From Sediminibacterium sp. (GTDB lineage: Bacteria > Bacteroidota > Bacteroidia > Chitinophagales > Chitinophagaceae), in contig JAEUVE010000022.1 of NCBI GenBank assembly GCA_016786865.1, forward strand, positions 1 through 64,000: a stretch of 64,000 bases of DNA. The letters are read 5' to 3'. Below the pieces are notes generated by a model. The model was not told the origin of the DNA and did not search any database. It saw nothing but the letters and a program-made list of their open reading frames with translations. Every line of letters begins with the position of its first letter. Position 1 is the first letter of the stretch. The position numbers were made by a program, and so were the translations under genes. Positions 42,591 through 51,467 of this stretch are shown one piece after another.

Positions 42591-43199
42591 CTATTCTATG
42601 ATGCCCGCACGACGAATATAGAAACGGGCTGTTAGCCAGCCAATACTTGCTCCCAATATGGTACCACCCAAAATATCGCTCGGATAATGTACACCAACAT
42701 AAACCTGACCGTAAGCAATTACAGCAGCCCAAACCAGGAATGCATATTTCCATTTTCCAATTAGTTTACCCAATGTGAGAAACACATATACGGCAAAACC
42801 AAAATGGTTGGTTGCATGCGAAGAAGTAAAACTATACCCGCCGGAACAACCGTTCAGGATCAGCCTCACCTGGCTCATCAGGATGGGATCCCTGCAGGGG
42901 CGTGGCCTTTCAAAAAAAGGTTTGACCCAACTGCTGCTGATCTGATCTGTTAAAATGAGCGTGATTACAGCAAAGAGTATCCAGGAGAATGCCTTGCTTT
43001 TAAAATTCTGAATGGCAAATACAACCAGAAACAGGTAAAGTGGCACCCAGGCATTGCCTTCACGGAACCAGGGATACACCATATCCAGAAAGGGATGGGT
43101 ATACACAGTATTGATTTTCAGAAACAACACAGTGTCGATTTCCCTGATCCAATTCCAGGTATTTTGCCAGAAAGTATTCAGCAATATTGCAGCGGTCAT
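42591..43199 (-). CDS. PAP2 family phosphatase, membrane-bound
   Basis: This 202-residue protein has about five membrane helices. PAP2 motif 1 is KPFFERPRP (K-x6-RP). Motif 2 appears as SSHATNHFG in place of PSGH. Motif 3 is GQVYVGVHYPSD, keeping the His nucleophile and Asp but with Gly-Gln where Ser-Arg is usual. It would remove phosphate from lipid diphosphates such as undecaprenyl diphosphate, or from other phospholipids. It follows the SGNH esterase gene by 75 bases and has its own possible promoter box. Confidence 0.9.
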   Translation of the reverse strand: MTAAILLNTFWQNTWNWIREIDTVLFLKINTVYTHPFLDMVYPWFREGNAWVPLYLFLVVFAIQNFKSKAFSWILFAVITLILTDQISSSWVKPFFERPRPCRDPILMSQVRLILNGCSGGYSFTSSHATNHFGFAVYVFLTLGKLIGKWKYAFLVWAAVIAYGQVYVGVHYPSDILGGTILGASIGWLTARFYIRRAGIIE

Positions 43200-43203
43200 G
43201 GCG

Positions 43204-43211
43204 CAAATTTA
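43204..43211 (-). promoter_or_regulatory. Possible -7 box TAAATTTG before the PAP2 gene
   Basis: On the minus strand TAAATTTG fits TAnnTTTG but ends only 4 bases before the ATG at 43199, so a transcript from it would be leaderless. It may be chance. Confidence 0.25.
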
Positions 43212-43274
43212 ATAATTAAAGCTGGTCAACAGCCTTGTACGCACAATCTTGCACCAATCCACCCTCTCTGCCTG

Positions 43275-43934
43275 CTAGCGGTCTTTGCGGATCAGGTGTT
43301 TGCGGATTTGCTCCTGCCAGATAGCATACCCTGCTGCATTCATGTGCAGGCTGTCTTTCAGGAAAATATGAGGCAATGGTTTGCCATCTTTCCCCAACAT
43401 CACATCCCATACATTTATAAACGAAGTTTTGGGCTGTACGCTCAGGTATTGCTGAATGGCGGCATTGGCTTCAATGGCTTTTTCCCGGTGCTTTGCCCTG
43501 GAAGGACTGGGTTTGATAGAAATATAGGAAATGGGCACTTTCGGCAATTGCTGCCTGATCTTTGTGAACAATTCTCTGAACCGGTTTACCACCATGGCTG
43601 CCGTTACCGTATCGGAAGAAGCAAAATCATTCTCACCGCAATAAATCATGATCTGACGTGGACGATAGGGTATGATGATCTGATCTGTATACCGGATGAT
43701 GTCTGGAAGGGAAGATCCGCCCACTCCCCTGTTTAAAATAGTATAACCCGGAAAATAACTTTGATAATCTTTCCACAACCGAAAGGAAGAGCTGCCGACA
43801 AAGAGGATAGGATTTTTCCCGGGCGGGTTGATACTGTCTACCCGCTCATAAGCCCTGATTTCATCTATAAAAGGCTGCGCATGGCTACTTGCTGCAAATA
43901 CCAGTAATGCTAAAACAAAACAGATTTTTTTCAT
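43275..43934 (-). CDS. Secreted SGNH/GDSL-type esterase
   Basis: The ATG at 43934 starts a signal peptide (MKKICFVLALLVFAASSHA, then QPFIDEI). The 219-residue enzyme has block I LFVGSSSFRLW with the Ser nucleophile, block II GVGGSS, block III GENDFASSD (Gly and Asn of the oxyanion hole) and block V DSLHMNAAGYAIW with the catalytic Asp and His. It should remove acyl groups from a carbohydrate or related ester. It is 47 bases downstream of the GH144-like glucanase gene, which suggests deacylation of the same glycan. Confidence 0.92.
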   Translation of the reverse strand: MKKICFVLALLVFAASSHAQPFIDEIRAYERVDSINPPGKNPILFVGSSSFRLWKDYQSYFPGYTILNRGVGGSSLPDIIRYTDQIIIPYRPRQIMIYCGENDFASSDTVTAAMVVNRFRELFTKIRQQLPKVPISYISIKPSPSRAKHREKAIEANAAIQQYLSVQPKTSFINVWDVMLGKDGKPLPHIFLKDSLHMNAAGYAIWQEQIRKHLIRKDR

Positions 43935-43981
43935 TTTGAAATATCTATAAGGTAAAGAATTGTTGTTGGTTATAAGACTAT

Positions 43982-45343
43982 TTATTTCTTCAGCCACGGA
44001 CTTGAGAATCCAAGTTTCTTTAATCCGGTCTTAATTTCGGGGCAACTCATGAACAGATTCCAAAGCAGTCCGCTTCGATGGTTTTCCATCATCACTACAA
44101 TAGGACCCTGGTCAATGGCCAGATACCTTGTTGGAAACCAGTTGGCCTGAATACTGAAGGCATCATAAAATCCATAAGGTCCCCAAAGTTGCCGGTTCAT
44201 GTTATTGTACCAGTGCTTCATAGCAGCCATCGACTGAACCGGTGTATACGGAAAAGAAGACAATGCAGCTGTAGGAGCAATTACACCCAGATCCCGTTGT
44301 TCATCCGGTGCATGACCTGCATAGCCTTTTACGGAATAACTCGAAGTAAGCCCCCAGCTATTGACGCCATACCCTTTAAACTGCTTGGGATTGCTTACAC
44401 ACCATTGGTAATTGATCAGCGCCTGATTTTGGTTTTCCTGCCAGTAATCCGCATAGCGGTCTTTCAATCCGCGGGGATCCAGCCCCAGGTAGGAATAATG
44501 TGCCCAGAATAAAGGACCTCCGTTCTGCACGTCTCCCTGGTGGTGCATTTGCAGCGGGTATCCAAATTTTTCAGAAGGCTTTTGAATCTTCCCGTTTTCT
44601 GCCCAGCCCTGGTGGTACACTTCTGCAGGAACACCATGTGTAGGTGAAGCTGCCGCCAGTACATACATGATCAGGCATTCATTGTATCCATGAACAGCAA
44701 AGTTCATTTTCCATCCGTTGTTCGGGCTCCAGTGCCAGTAAAGGGAATTGGTTCCGTTCCTGTACCAGTCGAAATCAACCTCTCTCCATAGTTGGTCTGC
44801 CCTGGCAGCAATCTTCTTCTCCCTTGCATTTCCCTTTTCAAAGTATTGCCTTACGCAGAGCAGGGCCTGTATCATAAATGAGGATTCTACCAGGTCTCCT
44901 CCATCATCGAACTTACTAAAGGGTTTTACCTTACCGGTTTTCCCATTCCACCAATGGGGCCAGGCTCCATGAAACCGATCGGCAGTTTCCAGAAATTGTA
45001 ATACTTTCTCCAGCCTTTCCACACCCTGCAATCGGGTAATATAGCCCCGTTCAATACCTACCAGTATCCCCATTACACCAAATCCGCCACCCCCGCTGGT
45101 TACCACATCCTGATCGTGCTCAGGGTATATATTATCTGTATGAATGCGCTCTCTTGCAAGACCACTGTTGGGCTCTGCTCCCTCCCAGAAATAGCGGAAT
45201 GTTTGTCGTTGAACCTGATTAAAGATGGCAGTATCCGCGGGGGTAATCTTCCCTGGTTTTGCGCTAACGCGTTTCTGCGAAGCTGCATGCAGACCAGGAA
45301 TCAACAGGAATGCTGCAACAACAACCTTAATATACTTCCTCAT
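43982..45343 (-). CDS. GH144-like glucanase (glucoamylase-family protein), exported
   Basis: The ATG at 45343 opens a signal peptide (MRKYIKVVVAAFLLIPGLHA). The 453-residue protein shows the alpha/alpha-barrel glucoamylase-family pattern: FNQVQRQTFRYFWEGAEPNS, TSGGGGFGVMGILVGIERGY, DDGGDLVESSFMIQALLCVR, FWAHYSYLGLDPRGLKDRYA, GITRLQG-like turns and IDQGPIVVMMENHRSGLLWN. In Chitinophaga and Bacteroides such proteins include GH144 endo-beta-1,2-glucanases. Family membership is well supported; the beta-1,2 specificity is inference. It lies after a strong terminator below the SusCD genes and upstream of an SGNH esterase. Confidence 0.88.
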   Translation of the reverse strand: MRKYIKVVVAAFLLIPGLHAASQKRVSAKPGKITPADTAIFNQVQRQTFRYFWEGAEPNSGLARERIHTDNIYPEHDQDVVTSGGGGFGVMGILVGIERGYITRLQGVERLEKVLQFLETADRFHGAWPHWWNGKTGKVKPFSKFDDGGDLVESSFMIQALLCVRQYFEKGNAREKKIAARADQLWREVDFDWYRNGTNSLYWHWSPNNGWKMNFAVHGYNECLIMYVLAAASPTHGVPAEVYHQGWAENGKIQKPSEKFGYPLQMHHQGDVQNGGPLFWAHYSYLGLDPRGLKDRYADYWQENQNQALINYQWCVSNPKQFKGYGVNSWGLTSSYSVKGYAGHAPDEQRDLGVIAPTAALSSFPYTPVQSMAAMKHWYNNMNRQLWGPYGFYDAFSIQANWFPTRYLAIDQGPIVVMMENHRSGLLWNLFMSCPEIKTGLKKLGFSSPWLKK

Positions 45344-45391
45344 AAAAACCTGTTTTAAAAATAATGCACTATAAATGTAATTAAATAGGAT

Positions 45392-45427
45392 CCAAAAAAG
45401 TATAACCCCCCAATGGAGGGTTATACT
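45392..45427 (-). terminator. Strong terminator between the SusCD-LamG unit and the glucanase unit
   Basis: AGTATAACCC (45399-45408) and GGGTTATACT (45418-45427) form a perfect outer stem, with two more CG pairs inside around an AAT loop and one mismatch. On the minus strand six T follow, so it terminates transcription coming from the LamG gene, fully or in part. Confidence 0.9.
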
Positions 45428-45455
45428 GCTTAAAAACAAGTAACAAACAACTAAT

Positions 45456-46382
45456 TTATTTCCCGGCTACGCCAAGATTGTAGAGCGCTTTAATATGTGC
45501 ATCAGGCAATGCAATATTGTACACCCGGAGTTCATCCAGATTACCGGTCATTGCAGCAAAGCTAACATCGGCACTTACCGATTTACCCGGAATTACATTG
45601 TAGTTGCCGCCAATGATCACCTCACTTGGCTCATAAGCTTTGAACAGGTTATTTCCTGTTCCGCGGCTGGCATAAGCTCCTGCTTTGGTTCCATTGATCC
45701 AGATATCAAAAAAGCCGGTAGTGCTGTTGTAGTTCAATACCAGGTGTACCCATTTATCCATACCAATGGTTGGAGTGATATATGGCATATAAGTTGCGTC
45801 GCCCGGTACACCACGCAATACATTTACATTATCCTGTGTACCTCCGCCGATGGTAACAAAAGTAGGCTGCACTTTCAGGTTACCAATATCCGATGCCGGA
45901 AACGCATTGGTGTTGAGAATAAAATTGATGCTTCCGGTAATGGTTCCCGATCTGGTTAATTGAAACAGCATGGTTTTCTTAGAACCATTGTTCAAAATCT
46001 GTACCCAGGTACTGATGGCAAAATTCTTGAACACATCTGTTTTAAATGCAGGAAACTGATTAGCAAAATAAAGATACCCGGAGGTCAGCTTCAATGCCTG
46101 CCCTTTTATGCCTGCTGTTACAAATGCATCATTGGCTGTTGATGCAGGTGCTGTATTGCTTTTGGTTTCGCTTTTTGAGCCATCAAAAGGCCAGTAAGCC
46201 ACAAGACTTTCCGGAAACACTTCATCAGAACTACTGAATCCATCTATCTTACCTGCATAATTGCTGGTAGAAACCGGTGGCAATTTATTGGGATTGCCAT
46301 CTTTGGTACACGATACCATTCCTGCTGTTGCAACAAAAAAGCAGAACAGGTATACGATTGTATTATTTTTTGAAATACGCAT
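45456..46382 (-). CDS. LamG/concanavalin-like surface lipoprotein
   Basis: The ATG at 46382 gives MRISKNNTIVYLFCFFVATA and a lipobox ending GMVSC, so this 308-residue protein is a lipoprotein. Residues of about 55-305 match the LamG-like jellyroll (LVAYWPFDGSKSE, FAISTWVQILNNGSKKTMLF, WVHLVLNYNSTTGFFDIWIN, GNLDELRVYNIALPDAHIKA). It follows SusD by 21 bases. In polysaccharide utilization loci such proteins often serve as extra surface glycan-binding proteins; that role is inferred. No catalytic residues were recognised. Confidence 0.85.
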   Translation of the reverse strand: MRISKNNTIVYLFCFFVATAGMVSCTKDGNPNKLPPVSTSNYAGKIDGFSSSDEVFPESLVAYWPFDGSKSETKSNTAPASTANDAFVTAGIKGQALKLTSGYLYFANQFPAFKTDVFKNFAISTWVQILNNGSKKTMLFQLTRSGTITGSINFILNTNAFPASDIGNLKVQPTFVTIGGGTQDNVNVLRGVPGDATYMPYITPTIGMDKWVHLVLNYNSTTGFFDIWINGTKAGAYASRGTGNNLFKAYEPSEVIIGGNYNVIPGKSVSADVSFAAMTGNLDELRVYNIALPDAHIKALYNLGVAGK

Positions 46383-46403
46383 ATATATCGTTTTAAAAAT
46401 CAA

Positions 46404-47954
46404 TTAATAGCCTGAATTCTGAGTAAGTACGCCCTTGCTCAAATCAATTTGTGTTTGAGGAATGGGAAGCAATACATCTCTTGAATCGAGGAAATTGGTT
46501 TTACCGGCGGCATTGAGTGTAGACTGTGCAACACCCCAACGAACCAGATCAAAGAAACGATCGTGCTCCATAGCCAATTCTACCCTGCGTTCCCTGCGAA
46601 TGGCATCTCTTAATTCTGCCTGATCTGCAGTGGTTACATCCGGAAGAATGCTGTTATTAGAGCCCCTTGCCCTTTTTCTCACCAGGTTCAGTGCATTTCT
46701 TGCAGCCGTAATATTGGCGGCACCTCCTACTTCATTAGCAGCTTCTGCATACATAAGTACCACATCTGCATACCGCAGGATGCGTACATTCATCCACCAT
46801 CCCTGCCTGTTTCCAACAGTTGCCCTGATAGACGGATTGGAATACACTTTGTTATTGTAGCGAGGATTCGGCAAACCTACGGGAGTCACTTCTCCATAAA
46901 TGGTTAACCCGGGAGTGGTAGCCGTACTGGTATACAAAATGGTTCTGGCCTTTCTTGGATCATTGGGTTCATACGCAGCTTCCAATGCAGTGCTGGGCGT
47001 ATTCCATCCCCAACCCAGATCCCATGCGCCGGAACCGCGAACTCCCTGAAGGCTTGCGTATTGAATTCCCTGTGAAGTAGGGTTATTGGCATCTGCCCTT
47101 CCCTGCACTTCAAAGATCGATTCCCTGGAGTTCTCTCCTTCCTCGCTGAAAATGGTTGCATATGGGGTAGAAAGATCGTACTGTCCGGAATTCATCACAA
47201 GGCTGGCGGCACTCATAGCTGCAGCCCATTTTTTCTGTGTCAGGTATACTTTGGCCAGCATACCATTTGCAGCGCCGCTGGTAACTCGACCGGCAAACTT
47301 AGAGGCATCCCAGCTAAGCGGCAGGTTGGCTGCTGCAAAGTTCAGGTCACTTTCAATAAAGGAATACAGTTGAGCAGTGGTAGCCTGTGGCACATTGTTC
47401 TGTGCAGCAGGATCGGCAAACAGGGTATCAATAATCGGCACCCTGCCAAAGAACCTGGTAAGCATGAAATAAGCATAACCACGAATAAATCTCACTTCCG
47501 CCTGTGATTGCACTTTAATTGCATCTGTGGTAACAATATTTTTATTGGTACCAATCTGGTAAAGGGTACTGTTGCACTTGTTGATCAGTCCATAATAGCC
47601 CGTCCACAATGCATTGGCACGTCCGTTACTTGGGAGCACCGGAAAATTATCCATGCTAATTACATCTGCCCCACCATCGGAAGGTGTACTACCCTTATCT
47701 GCATCATCGCTGCGGATACTGGTGGCATTTACAAATCCGTCTACATGTACGTTGTAATCGCGCAGGCTGTTGTATGCACCAAAAATATACTGATCATAAG
47801 GACCTGATCCTCCCGGATAAGGATAGTTTTCCTCATCATACGCACCTTGCCTGGCGGTATCAAGGAATTTTTTACAACCCGTAAATGCGGTTGCAAGTGC
47901 AAGAACCAGCATTGTTTTAGCCATACTGGTTTTGAATATGTTGAATAATTTCAT
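46404..47954 (-). CDS. SusD/RagB family glycan-binding outer-membrane lipoprotein
   Basis: The protein has 516 residues. The signal ends in the lipobox LALATAFTGC, followed by KKFLDTARQGAYDEENY. The helical SusD fold is shown by EVRFIRGYAYFMLTRFFGRV, NNVPQATTAQLYSFIESDL, ADVVLMYAEAANEVGG and the C-terminal IRRERRVELAMEHDRFFDLV with FLDSRDVLLPIPQTQIDLSK. SusD caps the SusC pore and holds the glycan. It starts 24 bases after SusC. Confidence 0.97.
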   Translation of the reverse strand: MKLFNIFKTSMAKTMLVLALATAFTGCKKFLDTARQGAYDEENYPYPGGSGPYDQYIFGAYNSLRDYNVHVDGFVNATSIRSDDADKGSTPSDGGADVISMDNFPVLPSNGRANALWTGYYGLINKCNSTLYQIGTNKNIVTTDAIKVQSQAEVRFIRGYAYFMLTRFFGRVPIIDTLFADPAAQNNVPQATTAQLYSFIESDLNFAAANLPLSWDASKFAGRVTSGAANGMLAKVYLTQKKWAAAMSAASLVMNSGQYDLSTPYATIFSEEGENSRESIFEVQGRADANNPTSQGIQYASLQGVRGSGAWDLGWGWNTPSTALEAAYEPNDPRKARTILYTSTATTPGLTIYGEVTPVGLPNPRYNNKVYSNPSIRATVGNRQGWWMNVRILRYADVVLMYAEAANEVGGAANITAARNALNLVRKRARGSNNSILPDVTTADQAELRDAIRRERRVELAMEHDRFFDLVRWGVAQSTLNAAGKTNFLDSRDVLLPIPQTQIDLSKGVLTQNSGY

Positions 47955-47978
47955 TTTTAATTGCTTTTGAGAGTTGAA

Positions 47979-50900
47979 TTAAAAAGTGACATTTAAACCA
48001 AAAGAATAAACTGCAGGAACAGGATATACACCATTGTCTGCACCACCGCCAAGAATACTGCCGATTTGTGCTTCCGGAGAATAACCGGTTACCTTACTCC
48101 AGCTCTTGATATTCTGACCACTGATGTAAATTCTTGCTTTTGAAATACCTGCTTTACTTAAAGCGTTTGCGGCAAACGTGTAGCCGATCTGTACCGTTCT
48201 GATCCGGAAATAATCGCCAGGCTCCAGGAAGTAACTGCTGAAGAGGAAGTTGTTTCCACGGGTATTATCCAAAATTGGCTCTACATTGGTAGTTCCGCCA
48301 CCGGTCCATGCATTCAGGCGATTGCTCTCATAGTTCAGCGTAGCAAAATTGGCAATCCTGCGCTGTGTATAAATTTTATTACCGGCTACGCCCTGTCCTT
48401 CGAGCAACAGGTCGAATCCTTTATAAGCTGCACTGATCGTTAAACCATAGCTGAAAGGAGGAAATGGTGTACCCAGGTACGTTCTGTCTGCAGGAGATAT
48501 TATACCGTCTCCATTTACATCTGCATAAGCAATATCGCCTGGCAGTGAATTGGTGAATCTTGGCTGCTTACCCAACTCGGCAGTAGACTGGTAAATACCA
48601 ATCTGACGGTATCCATAGAAATAGCCAATAGACTTGCCGGTTTCTGTAAGATTAGCACCACCATTTCCTATGAGCTGGAAATTGGTATTGTCTCCAATAG
48701 AGTTTACTACATTCTTGTTGTAACTGAAATTAGGGGATACGGAATAACTGAAGTTTTTGCCGATCTGATCATTCCAGGTAAGGCTTACTTCAATTCCTTT
48801 ATTGGTAATACTACCAAGGTTGGTAAAGTAGCTGCGGGTTTCATTGGGCAAAGAAACAGCAGTAAGAATATCGGTGGTTTTTCTGTTGTAATAAGTGATT
48901 TCTGCACTCAGCTTATTATTGAGTGTTTTAAGATCTACGCCGATATCTGTTCCGGTAACCACTTCCCAATGAAGATTTGGATCGGGAATGTACGCTGCCT
49001 GAATAGCGGTATACACATTGTTTCCGAAAATAGCGGTAGAGGCGTTGGAGATACCTGGTTTGTAGAGGTTATCGGCAAAACCATTGGCATTTCCGGTTTG
49101 TCCCCAGGAAGCGCGGAACTTCAGATAATCGAGGCCTTTCACATCTTTGAAGAAGCTTTCCTCAGTGGCTACCCAACCTAAACCTACACTACCGAAAGTG
49201 CCCCATCTGTTCTGTGGTGCAAATTTGGAGCTACCGTCTCTTCGGATGGTTGCATTGATAAGGTACTTATTATTATAAGCATAATTGATTCTTCCGAAGA
49301 GGCCCATCAGCGAACTCTTGCCTCCACCGCCGCCAAAATTTCCCGGGTTGTTGGGATTGATGGCACTGATGTACCAAAAGTCCGGATTATTGGGAACATT
49401 CACGGTAGTATCTCTTCTGTTTCCATTAATGGAAGTGCTTTCACTGTAAATGGAAGTGAAACCTGCCAGTGCAGTGATTTTATGACCGCTGCCAAAAACC
49501 TTATCAAAGGTCAGTGTATGGTCCTGCTGGAAACGCTTAAATTCGGCCTGTTCCTGTGATACACTTGTTCTAACAGTATTATCGTAAGTAGTAGTGGTTG
49601 GTGCTGCACCCTCTCCCAGGTTTACAAAACTGAAAGGCAGGGGGTTGTAACTTCTGGCATTGTTGAAACCAAGATCCGCATACACTGTAGATTTAAAAGT
49701 GAAGTTCTGAAGGAATTTTACTTCTGCAAACATGGTTCCGATAAATCGAAATCCTTTGTTGATGGAAGTTCCTCTGCTTCTGATCAGCGTAGCTACCGGG
49801 TTACCCACCTGTGCTCTCTGGAAAGAAGGCATACTATAATAGGTATTGGCATCCAGCTGAATAGGAACAATTGGTGCTGCCCAGAGTGCATTGGTTAAGC
49901 TAACGCCTGCAGGATTCTGTATCCAGTGAAATGCATTCACTTCACCGCCCACTTTAATTTTATTGTTGAAGCGGATTTCCTGGTTCAGGCGGAACATATA
50001 TTTTTCGTAGCTATCGTATTTAACCACACCATCCTGCTTGTTGTAGCCCACGCTTAAGTAAGTGGAACTTTTTTCTCCGCTGTTGGAAATACTCAGGTTA
50101 TTGGTGCTGATCAATGCAGAGCGGAGAATTTCATTCTGCCAGTTGGTATTGGCTGTATAATTGGTAAAATCAAACGGAGCAGCATTCAGGTTAGCCAACT
50201 GTGCAGTGTACAGTTTCTTAAATCCTGCAGCATCTGTAACGGCAATTTTATCTGTTACAGATTGTACGCCGATCGAACTCTGAAAATTAATCCTTGTTTG
50301 ACCTCTTGCCGCTTTCTTGGAAGTTACGGCTATCACACCGTTCGCTCCTCTCAAACCATAAATGGCAATAGAAGACGGATCTCTCAATACGTCAATGGTT
50401 TCAATATCGGCCGGATTCAGGAAATCAATGTTATCCTGCAATACACCATCAACTACATAAACCGGACTGGCGCTATTGGTACTATTAACACCCCTGATTC
50501 TTACAACAGGGCTGGCTCCCGCAACACCGGAATTGGCGATGGTAAGACCAGCCACACGCCCCTGGAGGGAACTGATGGGGTTGGTATTGGGCATCTTGGC
50601 AACATCATCACCTTTAACAGTGGTGATGGAACCGGTCAGGTCCCTTTTCTTTTGGGTACCATATCCTACCACTACCACCTGATCCAGTGTGGTAAAGGCA
50701 GGAATAAGGGTCAGGTTCAGAGTGTTTCTTCCGGCCAGGGCAATTTCCTGGGTTTCAAATCCGAGAGAAGAAACCACCAGCCTGGCATTGGCATCGGGTA
50801 CCGTTAAAGTGAATATACCGTCGTTGTTGGTGGTAGTACCAATATTGGTGCCTTTCACCAAAACGGATACTCCGGCAATCGCCTCTCCGGAAGCGCCGGT

Positions 50901-51314
50901 AATTTTTCCGGAAACCTTGATGGCTTCCATGGCAATTTCAGCAGCAGATACACCCGACTTAAGAACAACCAGATTAGTACCGAGCACTTTATAACTAATT
51001 CCTGTGTTCTGCAATACAATATCGAGTACTTCATTCACAGAAGCCTGCATTACATCCACATTTACTTTGGGTTTTCCCTTGATCACATCTTCAGTGAACA
51101 GAAAACGATAATCGCTTTTACTTTCAATAGCGAAAAGCACTTTCTTGATCTCTGCAGCGGTCATTTTAAGGGTAATTTTTTCCTGAGACCATCCTGTAGC
51201 AGATACCTGTAAACAGGCAAATAGCAGCAAAGCAGACGTCAATTTCATAATTCTTGTAAGCTTTAAATACAAAAGAACCTTGTCTGAAACAGGGGCTGTT
51301 TCATTTTTTTTCAT
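47979..51314 (-). CDS. SusC/RagA family TonB-linked outer-membrane transporter with STN domain
   Basis: The protein has 1,111 residues. After the signal peptide (IMKLTSALLLFACLQVSATG) comes an STN domain (residues of about 65-120; IKKVLFAIESKSDYRFLFTE), then a carboxypeptidase-regulatory-like domain (ISGKITGASGEAIAGVSVLV). The TonB-box-like and plug region follows (TLDQVVVVGYGTQKKRDLTG, VYVVDGVLQDNIDFLNPADI, DVLRDPSSIAIYGLRGANGV), then the 22-strand barrel ending SFGLNVTF. The STN domain lets it signal to FecR when substrate is bound, fitting the sigma and FecR genes upstream. The 153-base gap before it holds a palindrome and a hairpin. Confidence 0.97.
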   Translation of the reverse strand: MKKNETAPVSDKVLLYLKLTRIMKLTSALLLFACLQVSATGWSQEKITLKMTAAEIKKVLFAIESKSDYRFLFTEDVIKGKPKVNVDVMQASVNEVLDIVLQNTGISYKVLGTNLVVLKSGVSAAEIAMEAIKVSGKITGASGEAIAGVSVLVKGTNIGTTTNNDGIFTLTVPDANARLVVSSLGFETQEIALAGRNTLNLTLIPAFTTLDQVVVVGYGTQKKRDLTGSITTVKGDDVAKMPNTNPISSLQGRVAGLTIANSGVAGASPVVRIRGVNSTNSASPVYVVDGVLQDNIDFLNPADIETIDVLRDPSSIAIYGLRGANGVIAVTSKKAARGQTRINFQSSIGVQSVTDKIAVTDAAGFKKLYTAQLANLNAAPFDFTNYTANTNWQNEILRSALISTNNLSISNSGEKSSTYLSVGYNKQDGVVKYDSYEKYMFRLNQEIRFNNKIKVGGEVNAFHWIQNPAGVSLTNALWAAPIVPIQLDANTYYSMPSFQRAQVGNPVATLIRSRGTSINKGFRFIGTMFAEVKFLQNFTFKSTVYADLGFNNARSYNPLPFSFVNLGEGAAPTTTTYDNTVRTSVSQEQAEFKRFQQDHTLTFDKVFGSGHKITALAGFTSIYSESTSINGNRRDTTVNVPNNPDFWYISAINPNNPGNFGGGGGKSSLMGLFGRINYAYNNKYLINATIRRDGSSKFAPQNRWGTFGSVGLGWVATEESFFKDVKGLDYLKFRASWGQTGNANGFADNLYKPGISNASTAIFGNNVYTAIQAAYIPDPNLHWEVVTGTDIGVDLKTLNNKLSAEITYYNRKTTDILTAVSLPNETRSYFTNLGSITNKGIEVSLTWNDQIGKNFSYSVSPNFSYNKNVVNSIGDNTNFQLIGNGGANLTETGKSIGYFYGYRQIGIYQSTAELGKQPRFTNSLPGDIAYADVNGDGIISPADRTYLGTPFPPFSYGLTISAAYKGFDLLLEGQGVAGNKIYTQRRIANFATLNYESNRLNAWTGGGTTNVEPILDNTRGNNFLFSSYFLEPGDYFRIRTVQIGYTFAANALSKAGISKARIYISGQNIKSWSKVTGYSPEAQIGSILGGGADNGVYPVPAVYSFGLNVTF

Positions 51315-51368
51315 ACTTTGAGATTGAAGGGGTTAATAATAGCAGTTATCCTGTCAGAGAAACTGTCC

Positions 51369-51409
51369 TTAACATGTTAACCTTACGGGGTTCCGGTGCA
51401 ACGGACCCC
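51369..51409. promoter_or_regulatory. Palindrome and hairpin upstream of susC
   Basis: TTAACATGTTAA (51369-51380) is a perfect 12-base palindrome. Next to it GGGGTTCCG (51387-51395) pairs with CGGACCCC (51402-51409) with one bulged T. Both lie in the fecR-susC gap. They could regulate susC or reduce read-through from fecR; no T-run follows the hairpin. Confidence 0.4.
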
Positions 51410-51467
51410 CGCTTTGTTTTACCCTTCGCTAAGACGTATTCTTATAATGGTACATATGGCGTATGTG

